A stretch of DNA of 64,000 nucleotides from contig CAMOZY010000007.1 of NCBI GenBank assembly GCA_946631295.1, forward strand, positions 1 to 64,000, written 5' to 3'. Below, piece after piece: positions 9,128 through 17,262 of the stretch; within the stretch, counting starts at the first letter, position 1, and every line of letters begins with the position of its first letter. The notes below the pieces were generated by a model. The model was not told the DNA's origin. It worked only from the letters and a program-made list of their open reading frames with translations, and did not search any database. The stretch comes from an uncultured Lachnospiraceae bacterium (GTDB taxonomy: Bacteria > Bacillota > Clostridia > Lachnospirales > Lachnospiraceae). The translations under genes and the position numbers were made by a program.

Positions 9128-9897
9128 TGAAATACATAGCCATCATAACAGGAGCTTCATCAGGAATAGGTCGTGAATTCGCATATGCCATCGATCAGGG
9201 TATGAGCAGCATTGACGAGATATGGCTTGTTGCCCGCAGGAAAGACAGACTTGAAGATCTTGCAGGAAAACTTCATCATCATTCCAGACTTATATGCGGA
9301 GATCTTTCATCCAGGATCACAGTAAACCGAATCCAGGCTATTCTTAAGGCAGAAAAGTGCCGTGTAAGATTTCTGATAAATGCTGCAGGTTACGGAATAC
9401 TCGGTGATTTTGAAAAATGCGACCGTAAGGATGAAACCGGTATGTGTGACCTCAATGTAAGGGCATTGACCGATCTTACATATGTATGTATTCCTTTTAT
9501 GGGAAAAGGCTCCCGAATAATAAATCTGGCTTCAAGCGCGGCATTTGTACCACAGCTTGGATTCTCAGTATATGCTGCTACTAAATCCTATGTTCTGAGC
9601 TTTTCAAGATCGCTTAACATGGAACTCAACAAGAAGGGCATCTACATCACGGCAGTATGTCCCGGCCCTGTGAAGACCGAATTTTTCGATGTTGCGGAAA
9701 AGAACGGCAATAAGACCATGTCTCTTAAGAAGGCCGCCATGACAACTACGGATGTAGTCGTAAAAACAGCGCTAAATGATTCATTCAGGAAAAAGGAAGT
9801 ATCAGTGCCTACACTTACGATGAAGCTTTTCTGCATAATGTGCAAGGTGCTTCCACACAGGATCATAATGAAAGTGACTTCATTGCTCTACAGATAA
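9127..9897 (+). CDS. Short-chain dehydrogenase/reductase (SDR)
   Basis: This is an NAD(P)-dependent oxidoreductase of unknown substrate. Classical SDR features are visible: the nucleotide-binding TGASSGIGREFA at residues 8-19, NAAGYG, the catalytic Ser in NLASSAAF and the YAATKSYV active site, then PGPVKTEF. Length (256 residues) fits the family. It is translationally coupled to the upstream amidase and sits 1 bp from the next gene, but these neighbours do not reveal the substrate. Confidence 0.9.
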   Translation: MKYIAIITGASSGIGREFAYAIDQGMSSIDEIWLVARRKDRLEDLAGKLHHHSRLICGDLSSRITVNRIQAILKAEKCRVRFLINAAGYGILGDFEKCDRKDETGMCDLNVRALTDLTYVCIPFMGKGSRIINLASSAAFVPQLGFSVYAATKSYVLSFSRSLNMELNKKGIYITAVCPGPVKTEFFDVAEKNGNKTMSLKKAAMTTTDVVVKTALNDSFRKKEVSVPTLTMKLFCIMCKVLPHRIIMKVTSLLYR

Positions 9898-9898
9898 A

Positions 9899-10453
9899 AT
9901 GAAAATCTCAAGACTTTTTTCATACGATAAATACAAAGGTTCATATCTTTATCTTGATACTCAGAGGAAATACGAGATTGCCCGTACTGTCCTTTATTTT
10001 CTTATATCTTTCGGTATATTTTTTGCGGGACTGATTGCGACAGGAACCAAGATAAATCTTCTTACGGTTGTTGCAGTTCTCGGAATGCTTCCCGCATCCA
10101 AAAGCCTTGTTTCGGCAATTATGTTCATGAGATATAAAAGCTGCAGAGAAGAATTTAAAGCTGAATCTCTCAGTGCATATGACATGGTATTTACGTCCGA
10201 AAAGATCAATTTCCCGGTTTCACACCTGTGCGTATCCGGAGGATGTATCATCGGATATTCCGAAAAAAAAGACTTCAATGAAAATGCCTTTAAAGATCAT
10301 ATTTCCGGTATTCTTGCCGCTGAAAGAATTACAGATATTACGATCAAGGTTTTTACTGACAAAAAGGCATACACAAACAGAATCTCTTCGCTTGGAGAAT
10401 CAGACAAAAAGGACAACTCAGTAATGACTGTACTCAAGCAGATAGTACTCTGA
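9899..10453 (+). CDS. Conserved membrane protein of unknown function
   Basis: The 184-residue protein has two hydrophobic segments at about residues 29-50 and 52-72, joined by a very short turn, then a soluble cytoplasmic-looking domain of about 110 residues. No catalytic motif is recognisable. It follows the SDR gene after one base and overlaps the pseudouridine synthase gene by one base, so it is part of the same operon. I do not recognise the family. Confidence 0.7.
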   Translation: MKISRLFSYDKYKGSYLYLDTQRKYEIARTVLYFLISFGIFFAGLIATGTKINLLTVVAVLGMLPASKSLVSAIMFMRYKSCREEFKAESLSAYDMVFTSEKINFPVSHLCVSGGCIIGYSEKKDFNENAFKDHISGILAAERITDITIKVFTDKKAYTNRISSLGESDKKDNSVMTVLKQIVL

Positions 10454-11445
10454 TGAAAAAGATAACTGTCACAAATGATATGGCAGGTCAGCGCCTCGAT
10501 AAGTATCTTAAGAGGATTCTTCCTTCATGCCCTTCGGGACTTCTTTATAAACAGCTTCGCAAAAAAAATATAACTCTCAGAGGTTCAAAAGCTGATGGAA
10601 GTGAACTTATCAGAGAGGGAGATATCATAGAGATCTTTTTTTCCGACGAGACATACGAGAAATTCGCTTCCTCGGAAAATACAGATATGTCCAGATATCT
10701 GAATGCATATAAAAAGCTTGGAAAGATAGATGTCGTCTGTGAAGAAGATGACTTTATTGTTTTTAATAAGCCTTCAGGCGTTCTTTCACAGTCTGATAAC
10801 AGCGGAGATTATTCTATAAACGATTATCTCATCGGATATATGCTTACAAACTATCCCGAATGCAAGGATTCGATTAAAATTTCCAGACCATCCATATGTA
10901 ACAGACTGGACAGAAATACGTCCGGCCTTATTGCCTGTTCCAAAAATCTGGCCGGTGCCAGGTTCCTTAATTCCTGTTTTCAGGACAGGAATATATGCAA
11001 ATATTATCTGGCTCTGTGCTATGGCAGGTTCGATAAGGAAGGCATTCACAGTGCTTTTGTTAAGAAAAACGAATCTGATAACATCCTTTTTTTTACTTCT
11101 TCGGATGATCCTGACGGTATGGAGATAAAAACAGGATTTGAAGTCCTTAAACAGACAGATGATGTTTCGCTGTTAAAGATCAGACTCTATACAGGAAAAA
11201 GCCATCAGATAAGATCACATCTTTCAAAACTTGGATTTCCGATAATAGGTGACCCGAAATACGGCGGAAATAAGGGAAATTATAAAGCAGGGCGTCAGAT
11301 GCTTCATGCCTACAGCCTTAAGCTGGAAGGTAATGAGGACGGAACAAGACGTTATAAGGAAATGTTTTTCAAGGCACCAATACCTTCCGATATGAAAGAA
11401 ATCTGCAGACTTGAATTCGGCTCGCTTGAGGATCTGAATCTATGA
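10453..11445 (+). CDS. RluA-family pseudouridine synthase
   Basis: The enzyme isomerises uridine to pseudouridine in structured RNA. An N-terminal S4 domain (AGQRLDKYLKRILP) is followed by the catalytic domain. The catalytic Asp lies in NRLDRNTSGL, where most RluA members read HRLDxxTSG. The downstream KSHQIRSHL and GDPKYGG motifs are intact. At 330 residues the length is normal. Which RNA it modifies cannot be told from sequence; a second paralogue is at 45495-46415. Confidence 0.9.
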   Translation: MKKITVTNDMAGQRLDKYLKRILPSCPSGLLYKQLRKKNITLRGSKADGSELIREGDIIEIFFSDETYEKFASSENTDMSRYLNAYKKLGKIDVVCEEDDFIVFNKPSGVLSQSDNSGDYSINDYLIGYMLTNYPECKDSIKISRPSICNRLDRNTSGLIACSKNLAGARFLNSCFQDRNICKYYLALCYGRFDKEGIHSAFVKKNESDNILFFTSSDDPDGMEIKTGFEVLKQTDDVSLLKIRLYTGKSHQIRSHLSKLGFPIIGDPKYGGNKGNYKAGRQMLHAYSLKLEGNEDGTRRYKEMFFKAPIPSDMKEICRLEFGSLEDLNL

Positions 11446-11978
11446 CTACCTGGAAATCACGAGGTCTCAGAGGCTCCACACTGGAAGATCTCATAAACAG
11501 ATCAAATGAAAAATATGAGGAAGCAGGACTTGCTCTTGTTCAGAAAATCCCAACTCCCATAACGCCGATCAATATTGACAAAGAGACAAGACATATAACT
11601 CTTGCCTATTTTGATCAAAAGAGCACTGTGGACTATATAGGAGCCGTACAGGGCATTCCGATAGCCTTTGATGCCAAGGAATGCGCAACGGATACCTTTT
11701 CTCTTCAGAATATTCATGAGCATCAGGTAGAGTTCATGAAAAAATTCGAAAAGCAGGGAGGTGTTGCTTTCTTTCTGATCTATTTTACGGGACGTGATGA
11801 ACTGTATTATCTGCCTCTTCAGATGCTTGAGTTCTTCTGGGAACGTGCAAAAAGCGGAGGGCGTAAGTCTTTCAGGCACGATGAGCTCAATCCCGATTAT
11901 ATTATTCCTGAAAATCCCGGAATCCCGGTGCCTTATTTAGATAAGGTGAATCAGGATCTTCAAGACAGACCTGAGTAA
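11442..11978 (+). CDS. recU: Holliday junction resolvase RecU
   Basis: RecU is the Firmicutes counterpart of RuvC and cuts four-way junctions in recombination and segregation. The 178-residue protein has an N-terminal RGLRGSTLEDLI, the nuclease core STVDYIGAVQGIPIAFDAKEC with acidic and Lys catalytic residues, then HQVEFM and a GGVAFFLIYF strand. It overlaps the pseudouridine synthase by 4 bp. The adjacent PBP1 gene often seen in bacilli is absent here. Confidence 0.93.
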   Translation: MTTWKSRGLRGSTLEDLINRSNEKYEEAGLALVQKIPTPITPINIDKETRHITLAYFDQKSTVDYIGAVQGIPIAFDAKECATDTFSLQNIHEHQVEFMKKFEKQGGVAFFLIYFTGRDELYYLPLQMLEFFWERAKSGGRKSFRHDELNPDYIIPENPGIPVPYLDKVNQDLQDRPE

Positions 11979-12014
11979 AATTCCTCAAATTGTTTATACA
12001 AGTAGTATAATTGC

Positions 12015-12044
12015 TTGACAGTCACGAACAATACATTATATAAT
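12015..12044 (+). promoter_or_regulatory. Consensus sigma-A promoter of the histidine operon
   Basis: TTGACA at 12015-12020 and TATAAT at 12039-12044 are both perfect consensus with an 18-bp spacer. Transcription would begin near 12051, about 40 bp before hisZ. Confidence 0.85.
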
Positions 12045-12052
12045 TCACCTTG

Positions 12053-12076
12053 TTAGCAAATTAGCACATTAGCATA
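12053..12076 (+). promoter_or_regulatory. Three 8-bp direct repeats (TTAGCANN) at the his transcription start; candidate operator
   Basis: TTAGCA occurs at 12053, 12061 and 12069, exactly 8 bp apart, directly after the -10 box. The position suits a repressor site. HisR/YerC, a TrpR-family repressor of his genes in Gram-positive bacteria, is the obvious candidate, but its gene is not in the window and the link is inference. No T-box leader is seen. Confidence 0.5.
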
Positions 12077-12092
12077 GTAAAGTGAGAAACTG

Positions 12093-13235
12093 ATGAGTAC
12101 CAATTACAGAAGACTTAACAATTTACTGCATACCCCAGACGGTGTCCGGGATATCTACGGAAAAGAATACGAGAATATTAAATATGTAAGGAAGACGATC
12201 GCTGATGTGATCTCTTCATATGGATATACCGATATCCAGACACCTTCATTTGAGTATTTCGATGTTTTTTCGAAGGAAGTGGGAACCATTCCTTCAAGAG
12301 AACTTTATAAGTTCTTTGATAAGGAAAATGAGACACTTGCACTTAGGCCGGATTTTACTCCATCGATTGCAAGATGTGCAGCGAAGTATTTCATGGGAGA
12401 CAGTGATATTCTTCGTTTTTCCTATATAGGATCTACATTCCAGAATATTTCCTCGCTTCAGGGAAAATATTCCGAAGTCACCCAGGAAGGTGCGGAGCTG
12501 ATAGGCGATGAATCGATATACGGCGATGCTGAAATGGTTTCACTTTTGATAGAATGTCTTCTGAAGACCGGCCTTGAGAACTTCAGGATATCCATCGGCG
12601 AAGTTGATTATTTTAAAGGTCTTTGCAGGGAAGCCGGTCTTTCGGGCGATACAGAGCATGAACTGAGGGATTATATTTCTTCCAAGAATCCCATCGCCGC
12701 TTCAAGACTTCTTGAATCTCTCGATATTGCGGCAGAGATGAAGGATAAGCTCCTTATGATCACAGATACTTTTGCGGATCACGGCATGTTATCGGAACTT
12801 GCAAAAAATGCAGGTAATGAGCTTTCTGCCAAAGCAATCGAAAGGCTCACCAGGCTCTATGAGCTGCTTAAGATCAGAGGATATGAAAAATATGTAGCTT
12901 TCGATCTGGGAATGCTTTCTAAATATCAGTACTATACCGGTATTGTTTTCAAAGCATTTGCGCTTGGAAGCGGTTCATCCATAGCAAGCGGAGGAAGATA
13001 CGATACTCTGCTTTCATATTTCGGAAAGAATGCTCCCGCAGTCGGATTTGTTATCCTGCCTGATGAAGTTGAAAAGCTTCTTGAAAGACAGGGACTTGAA
13101 TTTCCCAAGGATGAGATCATATCAGAGATTTACTTTGATCCCAATGATCCAGGAAAATATGAAATGGCACTTGAAATGGCTGATGACATCCGTAAGCGAG
13201 GTGGAAGAGCAGTTCTTAAAGCGGAGGAAGTATGA
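12093..13235 (+). CDS. hisZ: ATP phosphoribosyltransferase regulatory subunit HisZ
   Basis: HisZ is a histidyl-tRNA-synthetase-like protein without aminoacylation activity that completes and regulates the short form of HisG. The 380 residues contain class II synthetase-like motifs: TPDGVRDIYGKE, the motif 2-like region LRPDFTPSIAR, and SGGRYDTLLSYFG near residue 299. The anticodon-binding domain is missing, which separates HisZ from HisS. It overlaps hisG by 4 bp (ATGA), consistent with complex formation. Confidence 0.92.
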   Translation: MSTNYRRLNNLLHTPDGVRDIYGKEYENIKYVRKTIADVISSYGYTDIQTPSFEYFDVFSKEVGTIPSRELYKFFDKENETLALRPDFTPSIARCAAKYFMGDSDILRFSYIGSTFQNISSLQGKYSEVTQEGAELIGDESIYGDAEMVSLLIECLLKTGLENFRISIGEVDYFKGLCREAGLSGDTEHELRDYISSKNPIAASRLLESLDIAAEMKDKLLMITDTFADHGMLSELAKNAGNELSAKAIERLTRLYELLKIRGYEKYVAFDLGMLSKYQYYTGIVFKAFALGSGSSIASGGRYDTLLSYFGKNAPAVGFVILPDEVEKLLERQGLEFPKDEIISEIYFDPNDPGKYEMALEMADDIRKRGGRAVLKAEEV

Positions 13236-13879
13236 ATACCTATGATGATTATCTGACATTTGCTCTTGGAAAGGGCAGATTATCAAATAAAACAATGGAT
13301 CTTCTCGAACAGATTGGCATCACATGTGATGAGATGAAGGATCCTTCATCGAGAAAGCTCATCTTTACCAATGAAGAGCATAAAATGAGATTTTTCCTGG
13401 CAAAGGGCCCGGATGTTCCCACATATGTTGAATATGGCGCAGCTGATATCGGCGTTGTAGGAAGAGATACTATTCTTGAAGATAACAGGAATGTATATGA
13501 AGTGCTTGATCTTGGATTCGGAAAATGCAGAATGTGTGTCTGCGGTCCCGAAAGCAGCGCAGAAAAGCTCCTTCATCATGAAAGGATAAGAGTTGCCAGC
13601 AAGTATCCCGTTATCGCAAAGGAATATTTTAATAAACAAAAAGACCAGACGGTGGACATCATAAAACTTAACGGTTCCGTAGAGCTGGGCCCGATTGTAG
13701 GTCTTGCGGATGTGATCGTTGATATTGTTGAAACGGGATCCACTCTTAAGGAAAACGGACTTGCGGTGCTTGAAGAGATTGTACCTCTTTCTGCAAGGAT
13801 GATCGTAAACCCTGTAAGCATGCAACTTAAAAATGACCGTATAAAAGAGCTTGTTCTCAGATTAAAGGAACTCATCTGA
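13232..13879 (+). CDS. hisG: ATP phosphoribosyltransferase, short form (HisG)
   Basis: HisG condenses ATP with PRPP, the committed step of histidine synthesis. At 215 residues it is the short, hetero-octameric form that lacks the C-terminal regulatory domain and needs HisZ, which is encoded just upstream. Visible are LTFALGKGRLSNKT, the YVEYGAADIGVVGRD strand-turn, and the PRPP-binding VDIVETGSTLKENGL near residue 167. Confidence 0.95.
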   Translation: MNTYDDYLTFALGKGRLSNKTMDLLEQIGITCDEMKDPSSRKLIFTNEEHKMRFFLAKGPDVPTYVEYGAADIGVVGRDTILEDNRNVYEVLDLGFGKCRMCVCGPESSAEKLLHHERIRVASKYPVIAKEYFNKQKDQTVDIIKLNGSVELGPIVGLADVIVDIVETGSTLKENGLAVLEEIVPLSARMIVNPVSMQLKNDRIKELVLRLKELI

Positions 13880-13926
13880 GCTAAAGCATTACATTAAATA
13901 AGCGGAGATCCCGCGAAAGGACAAAT

Positions 13927-15216
13927 ATGAAGATAGTCAAGCTTACACTTGAATCAATTCAGGAGATTACCAGTTCATTACTGAAAAGATCTCCTTCACA
14001 GTACACACAGTACGAAGACACTGTAAATGAGATATTAAAAAACATAAGGGAGAATTCCGATAAAGCTCTTTTCGAATATACTGCGAAATTCGATGGTTTT
14101 ACTCTTACTCCTGAAAACATCAGAGTAACAAAAGAGGAGATAGAAGAAGCATATTCAAAACTCGATAAGGAATATATCGATGTTATCAGACAGGCTGCTT
14201 CCAATATCAGGGATTTTCACAAAAAGCAGCTCCGCAACAGCTGGTTTGAAACAAAGCCTGACGGATCACTTCTCGGAATGAAGATAACAGCGATTGAAAA
14301 GCTTGGCGTTTATGTGCCCGGCGGAAAAGCAGCATATCCTTCATCCGTTCTTATGAATATAATTCCTGCCAAGGTTGCAGGTGTTGACCGCATAATTATG
14401 TGTACTCCTCCCGGAAAAACAGGAGTAGTAGATCCCGGAACCCTTGTTGCCGCTGATATTGCAGGCGCTGATGAAATCTACAGAGCAGGCGGAGCGCAGG
14501 CTATAGGAGCTATGGCTTTTGGAACCGAGAGCATTCCCAAGGTTGATAAGATAACCGGTCCCGGAAACATATTTGTTGCTTTGGCTAAGAAGGCTGTTTA
14601 CGGATTTGTAAGCATCGATTCAATTGCCGGACCTTCTGAAGTCATGGTTCTTGCAGATGAAACAGCTAATCCCAAGTATGTTGCGGCAGATCTTCTCAGC
14701 CAGGCAGAACATGATGAGCTTGCAAGTGCAATACTTGTTACAACTGATGAAAAGCTTGCAGACAAGGTTAATGAAGAAATCGAGAATTTCCTTAAGACCT
14801 TATCGAGGGCTGCGATAATAAGAAAATCACTGGATAACTACGGGTATATACTTATTGCTTCAGACTTAGGTGAAGCTATCGCTACCGTTAACTCCATTGC
14901 CTCGGAACACCTTGAGATCCTTACGAAGAATCCTTTCGAGACAATGTCCAAGGTAAGAAATGCAGGTGCTATTTTCCTCGGAGAGTATTCATCAGAGCCT
15001 CTCGGTGACTATTTTGCAGGGCCTAATCACATTCTTCCCACAAACGGTACGGCAAGATTCTTCAGCCCCGTAAATGTTGATGATTTCATTAAGAAGAGCT
15101 CTGTTATATACTATTCTAAAGAAGCTCTCGAAAGAGATCACAAGGCAATCGAATTGTTTGCCCAAAATGAAGGTCTTACGGCTCACGCAAACAGTATTGC
15201 AGTAAGATTTGAATAA
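13927..15216 (+). CDS. hisD: Histidinol dehydrogenase
   Basis: HisD performs the last two oxidations, from histidinol to histidine, with zinc and NAD. The 429-residue protein shows GVYVPGGKAAYPSSVLMN, RAGGAQAIGAMAFGT, KITGPGNIFVALAKK, IAGPSEVMVLAD, and the zinc/catalytic LLSQAEHDELA and SEHLEIL motifs. It starts 47 bp after hisG with a fair ribosome site and is full length. Confidence 0.96.
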   Translation: MKIVKLTLESIQEITSSLLKRSPSQYTQYEDTVNEILKNIRENSDKALFEYTAKFDGFTLTPENIRVTKEEIEEAYSKLDKEYIDVIRQAASNIRDFHKKQLRNSWFETKPDGSLLGMKITAIEKLGVYVPGGKAAYPSSVLMNIIPAKVAGVDRIIMCTPPGKTGVVDPGTLVAADIAGADEIYRAGGAQAIGAMAFGTESIPKVDKITGPGNIFVALAKKAVYGFVSIDSIAGPSEVMVLADETANPKYVAADLLSQAEHDELASAILVTTDEKLADKVNEEIENFLKTLSRAAIIRKSLDNYGYILIASDLGEAIATVNSIASEHLEILTKNPFETMSKVRNAGAIFLGEYSSEPLGDYFAGPNHILPTNGTARFFSPVNVDDFIKKSSVIYYSKEALERDHKAIELFAQNEGLTAHANSIAVRFE

Positions 15217-15229
15217 TAAAGGAGATAAA

Positions 15230-15889
15230 ATGCCTGTTTCAAAGAAAAAAAACACAACTCAGGTAAAAAAGACCGTAAAAGCAGACAAAATCGTGATCAA
15301 AAGCGGAAGATATTCTGAAGTCTCCAGGAAGACCGGTGAGACCGATATTAAGATTGGACTTAATATTGACGGCTCCGGCAAGCACAGCATAGATACAGGT
15401 ATAGGATTCTTTGACCACATGCTGTCAGCTTTTTCCAAACACGGATTTTTCGATATGAAATGTCTTGTCAAAGGCGATCTGTACGTTGACGGACATCACA
15501 GTGTAGAGGATTGCGGTATTGTTCTTGGTGAAGCGATAAAGAAAGCAGTCGGAAATAAAGCAGGAATCAACAGATACGGTTATTTCATTCTTCCGATGGA
15601 TGAAGTTCTGGTTCTCTGCAGTCTGGATCTTTGTGACAGGCCTTTCCTTGGTTTTGAATATGAATACAAAGTTCCCATGATCGGAGATCTTGATACGGAG
15701 CTTGTAAGAGAATTCTTTTACGCAGTAAGCTATTCTGCTGGAATGAATCTGCATTTCAAGGTTCTTTCGGACGGCAATGCTCATCATGTCACAGAAGCAA
15801 TGTTCAAGGCTTTTGCCAAGGCTCTTGATATGGCTACAGGTTATGATAAGAGGATTGACGGTGTGCTATCAACGAAAGGAGCACTTTAA
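15230..15889 (+). CDS. hisB: Imidazoleglycerol-phosphate dehydratase
   Basis: HisB dehydrates imidazoleglycerol phosphate using a metal cluster. The start at 15230 is preferred because AAGGAGA lies just upstream; an upstream in-frame start at 15209 would overlap hisD. The enzyme motifs are [29 protein letters not shown] and the second copy [18 protein letters not shown] Lys-rich extension of about 25 residues precedes the catalytic domain, which is unusual. The phosphatase domain of enterobacterial HisB is absent, as expected in Gram-positives. Confidence 0.93.
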   Translation: MPVSKKKNTTQVKKTVKADKIVIKSGRYSEVSRKTGETDIKIGLNIDGSGKHSIDTGIGFFDHMLSAFSKHGFFDMKCLVKGDLYVDGHHSVEDCGIVLGEAIKKAVGNKAGINRYGYFILPMDEVLVLCSLDLCDRPFLGFEYEYKVPMIGDLDTELVREFFYAVSYSAGMNLHFKVLSDGNAHHVTEAMFKAFAKALDMATGYDKRIDGVLSTKGAL

Positions 15890-17262
15890 TGTTTGCCAGA
15901 AGATTTTTACCCTGTATATATCTAAAAAACGGAAGTGCCGTAACATCTGAAGAAGATGATACAATCCTCGAAGCCGATGCATATTCTCTTGCAATGAAAT
16001 TCTGCAGAAACGGTGCAGATGGGATCATAGTTCATGATCTTTCGGAAGGAATGGGCGATGAGGCACACGAAGAAGCCCTTAAGATCGTACGTGCAATCTG
16101 CGGAGACAGCGAAGTTCCTGTCTATGCAACAGGTAATATCAATCGTCTTGAGGATGTAAAGAAGCTTATCTATGCAGGATGTTCAAAGGTTATCCTTGAT
16201 TATGATATAGATGTCAACATTCTTCTTACGTCCGCTGCATCAGGAAGATTCGGCCGCGATAAGATAATGGCTGCAGTATCTTATCCTCAGACTCTCATAA
16301 GAAAAGTTGAGGATCTCGACAGAAGTCTTCTTATAGGAACTGACACTAATTATCATTCCGGAGAAAAGAAGGAAGAGGGCAAGATAGGTGCACTTGCTGA
16401 AGAATTCACCACAGGCATTCTTCTCAAGAATATCCATGCTCTCGATCTTATCGCTGATGAAGTAAAGCTACCGATCATAATCAGCGCCAAGGATCTTGCA
16501 CTTAACAAGATGATCGATTTTCTGAAAAAGGATCAGGTATCCGGAGTTACCGGAAATGTTATTTCCCTGAATTCCGAAGAGATAAATTCTATTAAAAAGA
16601 TCGCTTCGGAAAACGGCATCATTGTCAGAAAACTCGAAAGCAGATTAAAGTGGTCAGAACTTAAAAAAGGCCCCAACGATCTTATTCCTGTAATCGTTCA
16701 GGACTATAAGAATGATGAAGTTCTGATGCTTGCTTATATGAATGAAGAAGCATTTCTCAACACACTTTCCACCGGAATGATGACATATTATTCCAGAAGC
16801 AGGGAAGAACAGTGGGTTAAGGGTGAGACCAGCGGTCATTATCAGTATGTTAAGAGCCTTACCGCTGATTGTGATAAGGACACGATCCTTGCTAAGGTTT
16901 CACAGGTGGGCGTTGCGTGCCACACAGGTGCAAGAAGCTGTTTCTTTAATGAGATAACCGGAAGTGAAGATGGCGAAACATCCAATCCTCATCAGGTATT
17001 TGAGAAGGTTTACGATGTTATCATGGACAGAAAGCTTCACCCGAAGGAAGGATCATATACTAATTATCTTTTTGATAAGGGACTTGATAAGATCCTTAAA
17101 AAATTTGGTGAAGAGGCTACAGAAACCATCATTGCTTCCAAGAATCCCGATAAGCATGAGATCGTATATGAGATAAGTGACCTCCTTTATCATATGATGG
17201 TTCTTATGGCACAAAAAGAGATCACCTGGGACGAAGTTACAAAAGAATTGGCAGACAGATAA
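15889..17262 (+). CDS. hisIE: HisF-like domain fused to bifunctional HisI-HisE
   Basis: This 457-residue protein has three parts. Residues 1 to about 245 form a HisA/HisF-like TIM barrel (opening [10 protein letters not shown]). About 250-360 is phosphoribosyl-AMP cyclohydrolase HisI, with [18 protein letters not shown] and the metal-binding ADCD and [11 protein letters not shown]. About 365-457 is phosphoribosyl-ATP pyrophosphatase HisE, with FGEEATE and the EISDLLYH helix. The barrel opening aligns with HisF without gaps, but the catalytic Asp11 is Tyr11 and the region of Asp130 reads AAVSY, so cyclase activity seems lost. The HisI and HisE motifs look intact. The start overlaps hisB by one base. 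Confidence 0.9.
   Translation: MFARRFLPCIYLKNGSAVTSEEDDTILEADAYSLAMKFCRNGADGIIVHDLSEGMGDEAHEEALKIVRAICGDSEVPVYATGNINRLEDVKKLIYAGCSKVILDYDIDVNILLTSAASGRFGRDKIMAAVSYPQTLIRKVEDLDRSLLIGTDTNYHSGEKKEEGKIGALAEEFTTGILLKNIHALDLIADEVKLPIIISAKDLALNKMIDFLKKDQVSGVTGNVISLNSEEINSIKKIASENGIIVRKLESRLKWSELKKGPNDLIPVIVQDYKNDEVLMLAYMNEEAFLNTLSTGMMTYYSRSREEQWVKGETSGHYQYVKSLTADCDKDTILAKVSQVGVACHTGARSCFFNEITGSEDGETSNPHQVFEKVYDVIMDRKLHPKEGSYTNYLFDKGLDKILKKFGEEATETIIASKNPDKHEIVYEISDLLYHMMVLMAQKEITWDEVTKELADR

Noticed and set aside
15209-15229. Upstream start for hisB
   Set aside because: It lies inside hisD without a good ribosome site; AAGGAGA directly precedes the ATG at 15230.
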